The notes under the pieces: model-generated
Databases searched by the model: none
Told to the model about the DNA's origin: nothing
What the model saw: only the letters and a program-made list of their open reading frames with translations
Program-made: the position numbers and the translations under genes
Shown here: positions 1-7,599 of the stretch, in pieces
How the letters are laid out: each line of letters begins with the position of its first letter
Position numbering within the stretch: the first letter of the stretch is position 1
Assembly (NCBI RefSeq): GCF_003258835.1
Contig: NZ_NPEV01000023.1
Coordinates: forward strand, 1-64,000
DNA: 64,000 nucleotides
Direction: 5' to 3'
Source of the DNA: Rhodobium orientis
GTDB taxonomy: Bacteria > Pseudomonadota > Alphaproteobacteria > Rhizobiales > Rhodobiaceae

Positions 1-804
1 GCCCAAAGCGAGGCTCGCGACCCCCGTAACTTTTCGCTCGCCGAATGGCAACAGGCGAAGCGCCAGGGCAAAGACCCTCGTGCCATCAAGGCAGTTCTGC
101 AGGATGCCTGGGCGATCTCCGATACGAAGGCGTCCTTCATCCATGCGCTGGAGGAGCGCGGCTACTGGCTAGCCAAAGGCGACCGCAGAAGTTTTGTTGC
201 TCTCGACATGCATGGCGAGGTCTACGCCGTTCCGACATGGATTGGCGTCAGGACGAAGGCTGTCCGCCAGCGGCTGGAGAACGAAGACGACCTGCCGGAT
301 GTGGCAACCACAAAGGCAAAGATCGCCGAGGAAATGCAGGAGGCTATGCGGCGGCATAAGGGCCAGTTGCTAAGCGATCTTCAGCCGCGCAACAGCCAAT
401 TGCACAAACAGCGCCGGGCCATGGTTCACCGCCACCGCGCCACACGACGAAAGCTGATCGAGACCATCGAGCGCCGCAAATGGGAAGAGGCCCGCACCCG
501 CCAATCTCGCTTCCGCTCTGGCCTGAAAGGGCTGTGGGATTGGGCGCGCGGCGAGGCAAAGCGCATTCAGCGACGGAACGAGGCGGAAGCAAAAGCCTGC
601 GCTCTACGGGACCGGGAAGAACTGGACGCGCTGGTCTTCGCACAACTCGCCGAACGACGGCGGCTTGTCGATATGCGGGCCGAACTTGCCCGCGACTTCA
701 CGTCGAGGTGGCGGAACATCCGCGACGATATCCGGGCCTATGACGAAATGCGTGAACACCGAGAAATTGAAAGGAAACGACGGCGGACAAGACGGTTCGG
801 TTAG
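1..804 (+). CDS. Relaxase / mobilization nuclease, C-terminal part (5' end outside window)
   Basis: The frame is open from base 1 and stops at 802-804, giving about 267 residues of the C-terminal half of a relaxase-type mobilization protein. The stretch around residues 55-85 (GYWLAKGDRRSFVALDMHG, then a PTWIGVRTK-like segment) is what I recognise from the tail of alphaproteobacterial element relaxases. The remainder is Arg/Glu-rich and predicted helical or coiled coil. The catalytic Tyr and metal-binding His motifs would lie upstream and are not visible. A relaxase nicks oriT and pilots the strand during conjugation, which fits the coupling protein at 30,259. The family call rests on the tail only. 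Confidence 0.7.
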   Translation, partial: AQSEARDPRNFSLAEWQQAKRQGKDPRAIKAVLQDAWAISDTKASFIHALEERGYWLAKGDRRSFVALDMHGEVYAVPTWIGVRTKAVRQRLENEDDLPDVATTKAKIAEEMQEAMRRHKGQLLSDLQPRNSQLHKQRRAMVHRHRATRRKLIETIERRKWEEARTRQSRFRSGLKGLWDWARGEAKRIQRRNEAEAKACALRDREELDALVFAQLAERRRLVDMRAELARDFTSRWRNIRDDIRAYDEMREHREIERKRRRTRRFG

Positions 805-1050
805 TCGATCTTGTGTCTCGTAAAAAGATGCGCACCGGGGCCGTTTGGCACTTCGGGGTGACGCATAAACCAAGCTGGCGTTGCAAACGCACTATGTGGA
901 TTGGGACTAGAATCTGCAAATCGGAAATTGCCTGTGTCGCACTCATTCCCCTAATAATTGAGCGCTGTAATCCAAGCTTAGTTATACACAGTATCCGATA
1001 TTTAATGGATTTCACTTACCACATCGGCTCTCCAGCGACGGAAAGCAACG

Positions 1051-1992
1051 ATGACAAACCAAGAATGGTCCACGCGAGCGGACTGCTACTTAAAATTTTG
1101 CAGGAACTCCAAAAATCTCTCGGACCTCAGCATGTCGGCGTATCGACAGGATTTAGATGAACTTATCCGATATGCAAATTCGTGCTCGATCCGGGAATTC
1201 TTCTGCCCAGACTCCATTTATGTCTACATCGAGTATCTCAGGGAGTCGCGAAACCTAAAGCCGTCGACCATCCGACGACGCCTTGCCTGCGTTCGGACAT
1301 TTGCCAGATGGCTTGAAAAAGAAGAGCTGATCAGCGAGTCACCATTTCCCAGAATGGACCTGAAACTCAGGGTTCCAAAGCAACTTCCGAGGGCGCTCGG
1401 CCGCGATCAAATCACGCGCATTGCCCGGCATATTCCCGACAATCCTAGCAGTGGAACACCAGCCACCCGCCATTTAGGCAGCCTGGTCGATCGAACAACG
1501 GCCCTGTCGATCAAGCTGATGCTCGCGACAGGCATTCGGGTCAGCGAACTGTCGCGTATCAATGTCGGAGATGTGTCGGCTGACGCCAAAAGTATCCGGA
1601 TTTTTGGCAAGGGGTCACGGGAACGGACCGTGTTCGTCGGAAGCAAGACCCTTGCCGATGACATTCGACGCCATATCGCCGAGCTGGACTGCGGCGACCA
1701 CAATGCCCCTCTCGTGCTCAACAATCGAGGCGGACGCCTTTCTCCCCAAACGCTCCGACTACGACTGCGCCGCCTCTCCTCCGACCTTGGCATCTCACCC
1801 CACGTAACGCCGCATCGATTTCGACACACCGCTGCCACGACGCTCATCGAGGAAGGTGTCGACATTCGTTTCGTTCAGCGGCTTCTCGGCCACTCAAGCA
1901 TTGCGACGACCGAGCTTTATACCCACGTCAACGACCGCTCACTGCGCACGGCGATCGAAACGGCCAACGCTATGGAGAAAATCGGATTCTGA
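1051..1992 (+). CDS. XerC/XerD-like tyrosine recombinase
   Basis: A 313-residue tyrosine site-specific recombinase. The N-terminal SAM-like core-binding domain covers about residues 5-95 and the catalytic domain about 110-305. All catalytic residues are present: R163 (TGIRVSEL), K187 (FGKGSRER), H255 and R258 (HRFRH), H281 (LLGHSS) and Tyr290 (TTELYTHV). The ATG at 1051 follows a purine-rich ACGGAAAG. The stop codon (1990-1992) touches the left arm of a Xer-like inverted repeat, so the enzyme sits directly beside its likely target. Upstream, 805-1050 is non-coding. The protein is closer to XerC/D than to phage integrases, and the dedicated host XerC/D would be elsewhere. I infer that it inverts the neighbouring 5.4-kb segment. 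Confidence 0.93.
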   Translation: MTNQEWSTRADCYLKFCRNSKNLSDLSMSAYRQDLDELIRYANSCSIREFFCPDSIYVYIEYLRESRNLKPSTIRRRLACVRTFARWLEKEELISESPFPRMDLKLRVPKQLPRALGRDQITRIARHIPDNPSSGTPATRHLGSLVDRTTALSIKLMLATGIRVSELSRINVGDVSADAKSIRIFGKGSRERTVFVGSKTLADDIRRHIAELDCGDHNAPLVLNNRGGRLSPQTLRLRLRRLSSDLGISPHVTPHRFRHTAATTLIEEGVDIRFVQRLLGHSSIATTELYTHVNDRSLRTAIETANAMEKIGF

Positions 1993-1996
1993 ATAT

Positions 1997-2015
1997 CGAT
2001 AACTTGGAATTATGC
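1997..2015 (+). repeat. Left copy of 19-bp inverted repeat; Xer-like recombination core
   Basis: The sequence CGATAACTTGGAATTATGC occurs here and, exactly inverted, at 7383-7401; similarity ends abruptly on both sides. It contains ATAA-CTTGGAA-TTAT, the arm-spacer-arm layout of Xer sites (dif arms end in ATAA and begin TTATG), within 11-bp arms at 1992-2002 and 2010-2020. The ATG of the following gene (2012-2014) lies inside the repeat, and GGA five bases upstream may act as a weak ribosome-binding site. Confidence 0.85.
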
Positions 2016-3973
2016 ATACGATCTCGATCATTGTGCCTCATCACAGCAATAGGGCGGCATTGGACCATTGCCTTAGGTCCATCAGAAACACCGTACCCAA
2101 AGGTACGGAGATTCTTGTGGTGGCTAATAATAGCCGGATATCAGAAACAGCAGCGGAAGCGGCCACAGAGTTCGCAAAAGTGATAAAGGTCGAAGAAAAC
2201 CTAGGGTACTCTGGAGCGGTAAATCTAGGTGCCGAAAAAGCCAGCGGTAAAATTCTAATATTTTGCGACGACGACGTTATCGTTACCCCCGGCTGGTTTG
2301 AGAACATGCTCGAGTTTCATTTGAGCTCCTCACGAATAGGCGCGACCGCTGTTAAGCTCATTAGTCCGTCTACGGGCCGCGTGGTGGATTTCGGAATAGC
2401 ATTCACGGAGTATAATGCGCCACATCTGTTTCAAGACGTGCTGCCGAGTCATCCTCTAACGCTTATCCGACGACGAGTACAAGCTGCTTGCTCCGCACTA
2501 ATGATGATAGACAAAGAGCTATTCGCCGAAGTTGGCGGGTTTTCGGTGCCTAATCAGTCTCATTATTCGGATTTAGAATTGTGTCTCAAGATAAAGCAAA
2601 AGCAAAAACAAATTTGGGTGTTGGGTGACGTAACCTGTTATCATAAAAGTAGTTATGTGACAGACGAGCGCGCTGCTTACAAAAGTGGAGAGATTAAATG
2701 TGATGCAAAGGCTGGTTTTTTTAAAGAGTTTGGCCATTTAATTGAAACCGACCTAGATAATTACTACAAACTTTTTATCAAGGCGGAAGGCCTGCAAGAT
2801 CTTATGCGCAACACCGAATTTTCTCTCGTCAGTCTAGCAAACGTGATGAACCCCAAATGGTATCATAATATTATTTCAAAATACTTCTCCATAAATTCGA
2901 TATATGATCTACCGACTTATCAACGTGATAACGCCAGTTTATCATTAATGAAATTTCTTGGTAGTAATTTTGTTCACAAAAATTCTCCATTAATATATTT
3001 TGTTGATAGATACAAAAGCCTCAAAGAAAACGCATACTGGTTTGGTAACAGAGTAAGCAATTCTGATGTAATTTTTGACAGAAATGGGAATGTTTTTCCT
3101 GTTGAAATTCTTCTAAAAGAGCAAGAATGGTCGACGGATGAGCTCTGCCGAACTTCGGCAAAATCGAATGACGAAGTTGCTGTAAAACCTACACTCCAGA
3201 AAAGTCTTGATGAGGCAAAATCTGTTCTGAAGGAATATTCAAACACAAGCGCTGGAAATGATAAAACCTTTAGAGCGTTTACCCACTTAGTAAACTCCAT
3301 CCCAGCGCTCCGAGCCCATCGAGATTACGTCGAAGCGAACGAATGGGGCTTCGGCGACCGGGCTTTTCACATGATGTGGTTAAATATAATTAACGAGCTT
3401 TCCATGAGCGAAAAACCGATCACCGCGCTCGAAATAGGTGTTTTTAGGGGCCAAATAATCTCTCTTTGGCACCTAATCGCCGATTTGCTTGGGATACAGC
3501 TGCACTCCATTGGGATTACGCCGCTTGCTGGAACGAACGAAGAAAAGGGCACAAATTCGACGGCCGGTTCTCTCAAGAAAGCGAAAAGTTTCTACCCAGA
3601 TTCCGACTATATTGATGACATACGCCGGATATTTTCAGATTTCAGATTAGATATCGACCGGAATGAATTGATACGAGGATACTCGCAGGACCCAACCGTG
3701 AAGTCTAAGATTTTAGGAAAGAAATTTGACATAATCTATATTGATGGCGATCATCGGTACAAATGCGTGAAATCAGACATTGAATATTATCAAAACCTCG
3801 TTAACGATAACGGGTACTTAATAATCGATGACGCCGGCTGCGACATGCAAGGGAACGCTTTCTGGAAGGGCATTCCATCGGTTACAAAGGCTTTGAAAGC
3901 CATCGACAGTCAACAGTTTGAAAACCTCTTCAACGTTGGACACAACCGGGTTTTTCTAAAAAGACAGTTCTAA
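2012..3973 (+). CDS. Glycosyltransferase family 2 fused to a class I methyltransferase-like domain
   Basis: A 653-residue fusion. Residues about 3-270 are a GT-A glycosyltransferase of family 2, with the SIIVPHHSN start, NLGYSGAVNLG and the metal-binding CDDDVIV motif; it resembles rhamnosyl-type transferases. A poorly recognisable linker follows. Residues about 470-640 resemble Methyltransf_24-type SAM domains (ALEIGVFRGQ, FDIIYIDGDHRY, GYLIIDDAG). I infer that it decorates a surface glycan; the acceptor is unknown. Base composition is clearly AT-richer than the flanking element, a sign of separate acquisition. The stop codon overlaps by 4 bp the stop of the convergent gene at 3970-7386. The start codon lies inside the 19-bp inverted repeat. 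Confidence 0.88.
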   Translation: MHTISIIVPHHSNRAALDHCLRSIRNTVPKGTEILVVANNSRISETAAEAATEFAKVIKVEENLGYSGAVNLGAEKASGKILIFCDDDVIVTPGWFENMLEFHLSSSRIGATAVKLISPSTGRVVDFGIAFTEYNAPHLFQDVLPSHPLTLIRRRVQAACSALMMIDKELFAEVGGFSVPNQSHYSDLELCLKIKQKQKQIWVLGDVTCYHKSSYVTDERAAYKSGEIKCDAKAGFFKEFGHLIETDLDNYYKLFIKAEGLQDLMRNTEFSLVSLANVMNPKWYHNIISKYFSINSIYDLPTYQRDNASLSLMKFLGSNFVHKNSPLIYFVDRYKSLKENAYWFGNRVSNSDVIFDRNGNVFPVEILLKEQEWSTDELCRTSAKSNDEVAVKPTLQKSLDEAKSVLKEYSNTSAGNDKTFRAFTHLVNSIPALRAHRDYVEANEWGFGDRAFHMMWLNIINELSMSEKPITALEIGVFRGQIISLWHLIADLLGIQLHSIGITPLAGTNEEKGTNSTAGSLKKAKSFYPDSDYIDDIRRIFSDFRLDIDRNELIRGYSQDPTVKSKILGKKFDIIYIDGDHRYKCVKSDIEYYQNLVNDNGYLIIDDAGCDMQGNAFWKGIPSVTKALKAIDSQQFENLFNVGHNRVFLKRQF

Positions 3974-6900
3974 GGGCATGGAAAATTTAAACGCTCCCTA
4001 GAATAGGTGCTTTGCGGTACATATTGCGAATGAAAAAGGCTGAATTCGATGTCGGCCATTGCTAATATGGTCGATACAGCTTCTCGCCTTTTGTTCCGCC
4101 TAATTAGAGATTTATCCCTCGCAAGAGACTGAGCCTGGAAGAGGCGCAAAGTGACGGCATAATCTTCAAAAAACCAATCAAACCGATCCTCGATCTCTGC
4201 GTTCTCGACCACAGAAACAAGCTCCTCGAACGCTCTGCTTAGTTCTCCGATCGCCTTTTCCTTTTCTTCGAGGATTTGCCAAATCTTTGCTCCAGCGTGA
4301 AATGCCACCCAATATACCTGTCCAAGATCGAAACGGCTGGAAATATCCTTCGCATGTGCAACGAACTCAAGTGCCTCTTCAGCAGCAAGCAGATCCTCAC
4401 CCTCCAACATAAAGATAATGGCACCCAGGATCGATAATTTGGCCTCATGAAAAGGATCTAGACTAATCTGGCAATTGAGGATTTCTCGCCTGATCAATTC
4501 GAGCGCTTCCTCCCTCTTTCCCTCTAAAATCAGAATGTGGGAATGATGCAGCTTAGCCACCGCGCGATTGGTTATTAGTTCGTGAGCTGGGAGAAACATT
4601 TCATCGAACATTGATAAAGCATTTTGCCACTCTGCCAAAAGCTGTGGAGTTTCGGCGGCAAAGCCATAATGAATATAGCCGTTATCTATATGCTGTTGGA
4701 ATTCAATGTATTGACACTTGCCAGCGCGGGCCGCCTTCATTGCGACTAAGCCGACTTTCCTTGCTTCAAGACTTCTCCTATGTCCTAGCAGCGCAGCGCA
4801 AAGGCGATTAGCAATAAGCCCAATAGCCTCTTGTTTCGAATTTTCTGTCAAAAACTGCAGGTCTTCTACCGAAGAAAACGCAGCCTTAAGTACGCGCATT
4901 GCCTTTTGATCTTGGCGCATGCCCAACAATAATGAACCAAAGCGAACACACAGCATCACGTATTCCGAGCCGGCATCCCTCAATTGTTTAGTTCTAACAT
5001 GCAATTCAGAATGGATAAGTTGGTACAATTCCGCTGCCCGTTCATACCCGAGAACGGGTCGCAATCGATACGCAGTATGATCGAATATGCGTATGACGTA
5101 GCCAGCTGAGAACCAAGAAAGAAGGCGATCAAGCTCTAAGCGTACCAAGGGTTCTATCAATGGAAGCAAGTCGGATGCATCTACTCTGCCTTGATCCAAG
5201 TGGTCAAAAAGCGTTGATATTTGTGACTTGGCTAGTCGATTGAATCTGATCTCCTGCAAGGTAAATTGAGGAAGATAAAGCATCTGCCAGCGACTGTCTC
5301 TGAAGAACACTTCCAGGTCACTGTCTACTTCTTTTGACGCTGGACGTTTTGCCCGCATGAGGCGCAGCAGAGTCTGATGGCGGAACTCGATTGCTCGACC
5401 GGCATCTTCCACAACTAGTCCAAGCTCAATGAGCCTAGAAACGTCAGGCAGCTCAATTCCTAAAGCATCGAAGGCCATACTCGGAATCAACAGGAGCTTA
5501 CTCAACAGATCAACGATGAGCCATTGCTTAGAGCTCAGTGTGTGCTCGAATGCCTCAAATCGCCGGGAAAGCAGGACGTCCAATCGGCGAGTGTTGTTGC
5601 CAGTAACTAGTGAAGCAACTTCTCGCTTGACCAGCTTGTAGTCCGAGACATAATACCCAATATTGTCATGTGATATGGCACCGCGTTGTTCAAGGAGCAA
5701 AATAAACTGCTCTACAAAGAGCGGAGTCAACTCTAGCTCTTTCAGCAATGATTCAGCCAACCCCGAGTAAATTTTCGTGAAACTCTCGAGCGCGCTGCCA
5801 TCACCAACGCGTAGACAATTGTTGAGAAATTCCCGCGCCTCAGAATTGGACAGCTCACCAAGTTCGATAGATGACACCTGCTCTGGATGAGTGCTGCCTA
5901 AGTCAAGTAACCGCCGAAGATACAGACTAGACAAAGAGCCAGGCACAACAAGATCTGTATTGAGTGCCTGCACAACAACAATCTGGTGATTACTATCGAG
6001 CAGCTTGGTCGTCAAACCGTTAAAAAACTGTATCGTTGTCGAATCTAAGCCTTGAATATCATCTAATATTATGCCCAACCGTTGCCCCGCCAGCGAAGCT
6101 AAAAAGGCATCTTCGCATTCGCGAATGTTTGCTGAAGGCGGCCAGGAAGGATCGTACAAAAGTCGGTCTATGACACGACGAGTTTCTACTTTTTCTCTCC
6201 ATGGTGCATTCAATTCGTTGTCGGCCTCGTCAGGAGCTTGGCGTGGAAGGCCATATCGTGCGGACAAGTACCTACGAAAGAACTCATCAAAGCTAGTCAT
6301 CCGGGCTAGCTCTCCACGGAGATAGATAATGCGATATCCCAGTTTGTAGAGACGGTTCCTTAACTCATAGAGCATTCGTGACTTTCCACTTCCACTCCGA
6401 CCGTAGACGGTGTGCAAGATCGGCCTATCGCGGAAAGAAACGATACGCTCAAACTTTCTCAGGCTCGAAATGTAAGAATTACCAACCAGCGGTGAACGAA
6501 AAAGTGAACTAACGGAGACCGAAGACGGTAGATAACAACACGAAACGTTACGACCCGCGCCATTGACCGTCCAGCGTGGCAGTTGAATTTTCTTACCGGC
6601 AGCAAAGGTGCGAAAATGCACGCGTCGCCGGATTACCTCGCCAGCAGAAAGCGTCACTTCAAATGAATAATCATTCTTTTCAATTTGCTCGTCGAGAAGC
6701 TCGAAATGGCGCAAAATCGTATTACTTGCAAATCGAACGATGACTCTCTCAACGCGGTGGTGCGTTGAATTGTAGAGGTAGAAGTCAAGAGCGAAGGTTT
6801 CCAAGACGTTCAGCAGCCCAATTTCGTCGCATCGCTTGTCAGAATCTTCGAATAAGGACTCACTCATGCCACGGTCCGTTAGATAAGTTTCCGGATCGCG

Positions 6901-7386
6901 AGTGAGTCTTGAGGTGACGGCAACATTTCCTGCATATCGTGCTCGACGAGAAGTAAAAGTAGGAAAGAACTCCCTCAACAATGAAGGGAAACGTAATATG
7001 ATCGCTTCCAGGCTGTCATCATGAAAAATTCGGACTCTAATGTTTGTTTGGTCCTCGAACGACGCGAGATGCTCAATTGCGTTAGAGTTGATCCGGCTAT
7101 ACGAGAAGAAGAGTATTTCGGACAAATTGTCGGCAACCGCCATGACAAGTGAAGGGCTAAGTGTTCTTATTGACAGCGGAGCGCTGTGGTTTTTTGCCTC
7201 TGCAGCAACATCCCTACGGTCCAAGCGGAAGAAATCTCTACCCCTATCCCAGGAATGAGGCGTCTTAACCCAACGCCCCCCCTCCATCTTTTGAAGAATC
7301 TGGGAAACGAGTTCTTCGAAATATAGCCCGTCTCGACCGGCGGTGTTTACGAACCTCTGCCAATGCTCTTCTTTAAGATGGCGCAT
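3970..7386 (-). CDS. Mrr-like nuclease / STAND ATPase (Avs-like antiviral candidate)
   Basis: A 1,138-residue protein in three parts. Residues 20-140 form an Mrr-like PD-(D/E)XK nuclease: FEELVSQIL, WDRGRDFF with D51, and E63/K65 in AAEAKN. A central STAND-type ATPase has Walker A GRSGSGKS (about 329-336) and Walker B IILDDIQGLD (about 439-448). The C-terminal 600 residues are helical, TPR-like repeats. Nuclease-STAND-repeat order is that of Avs antiviral sensors, which cut DNA after their repeats bind a phage protein; this copy is shorter than most Avs proteins. Its ATG (7384-7386) lies inside the right 19-bp repeat. Composition is AT-richer than the element core. Specific Avs subtype and target cannot be told from sequence alone. 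Confidence 0.8.
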   Translation of the reverse strand: MRHLKEEHWQRFVNTAGRDGLYFEELVSQILQKMEGGRWVKTPHSWDRGRDFFRLDRRDVAAEAKNHSAPLSIRTLSPSLVMAVADNLSEILFFSYSRINSNAIEHLASFEDQTNIRVRIFHDDSLEAIILRFPSLLREFFPTFTSRRARYAGNVAVTSRLTRDPETYLTDRGMSESLFEDSDKRCDEIGLLNVLETFALDFYLYNSTHHRVERVIVRFASNTILRHFELLDEQIEKNDYSFEVTLSAGEVIRRRVHFRTFAAGKKIQLPRWTVNGAGRNVSCCYLPSSVSVSSLFRSPLVGNSYISSLRKFERIVSFRDRPILHTVYGRSGSGKSRMLYELRNRLYKLGYRIIYLRGELARMTSFDEFFRRYLSARYGLPRQAPDEADNELNAPWREKVETRRVIDRLLYDPSWPPSANIRECEDAFLASLAGQRLGIILDDIQGLDSTTIQFFNGLTTKLLDSNHQIVVVQALNTDLVVPGSLSSLYLRRLLDLGSTHPEQVSSIELGELSNSEAREFLNNCLRVGDGSALESFTKIYSGLAESLLKELELTPLFVEQFILLLEQRGAISHDNIGYYVSDYKLVKREVASLVTGNNTRRLDVLLSRRFEAFEHTLSSKQWLIVDLLSKLLLIPSMAFDALGIELPDVSRLIELGLVVEDAGRAIEFRHQTLLRLMRAKRPASKEVDSDLEVFFRDSRWQMLYLPQFTLQEIRFNRLAKSQISTLFDHLDQGRVDASDLLPLIEPLVRLELDRLLSWFSAGYVIRIFDHTAYRLRPVLGYERAAELYQLIHSELHVRTKQLRDAGSEYVMLCVRFGSLLLGMRQDQKAMRVLKAAFSSVEDLQFLTENSKQEAIGLIANRLCAALLGHRRSLEARKVGLVAMKAARAGKCQYIEFQQHIDNGYIHYGFAAETPQLLAEWQNALSMFDEMFLPAHELITNRAVAKLHHSHILILEGKREEALELIRREILNCQISLDPFHEAKLSILGAIIFMLEGEDLLAAEEALEFVAHAKDISSRFDLGQVYWVAFHAGAKIWQILEEKEKAIGELSRAFEELVSVVENAEIEDRFDWFFEDYAVTLRLFQAQSLARDKSLIRRNKRREAVSTILAMADIEFSLFHSQYVPQSTYSRERLNFPCP

Positions 7387-7401
7387 AATTCCAAGTTATC
7401 G
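7383..7401 (-). repeat. Right copy of 19-bp inverted repeat; Xer-like recombination core
   Basis: Exact reverse complement of 1997-2015. Read on the minus strand it gives CGATAACTTGGAATTATGC, followed directly by the second codon of the STAND gene. Both genes in the 5.4-kb segment therefore share the last 15 bases before their ATG, the ATG itself and the next base. Outer flanks differ between the two copies. On the minus strand TTCACA lies 17 bp upstream of GATAAC in the repeat, a possible weak promoter that would give a nearly leaderless transcript; the left copy lacks that -35. Confidence 0.85.
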
Positions 7402-7551
7402 TTTGTTGATATGCATTTGTGAAATCGGCACGTGGCCGGAAGGTACGGTTAGCACAAGTTGAGACAAATCGCGATGCCTGACACGCGCCTCTCTGTGCGG
7501 AAAACGGTGGCGCTACGCTTTCGAGTGGTTGGGCGCGGCTTTGCGCGCAAA

Positions 7552-7585
7552 CGCCCGGCGGTCTTGCCGCCGGGCGCTTTTTTTT
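7552..7585 (+). terminator. Rho-independent terminator, rightward
   Basis: A GC-rich hairpin (CGCCCGGCGG, loop TCTTG, CCGCCGGGCG) is followed by a run of eight T on the plus strand. No plus-strand gene ends nearby, and both neighbours are transcribed leftward. It would end a rightward transcript that starts at or before the tyrosine recombinase and crosses the 5.4-kb segment. Confidence 0.8.
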
Positions 7586-7599
7586 GGCGTTACCGGACG

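Noticed and set aside
968-985. TAATCCAAGCTTAGTTAT upstream of the tyrosine recombinase as a third Xer-like site
   Set aside because: Shares TAAT, CCAAG and TTAT with the repeat but the spacing differs and the arms do not match; chance is likely.
1997-7401. The 19-bp inverted repeats as ends of an insertion sequence or transposon
   Set aside because: No transposase lies between them, no target duplication is seen outside them, and the recombinase lies outside the repeats.
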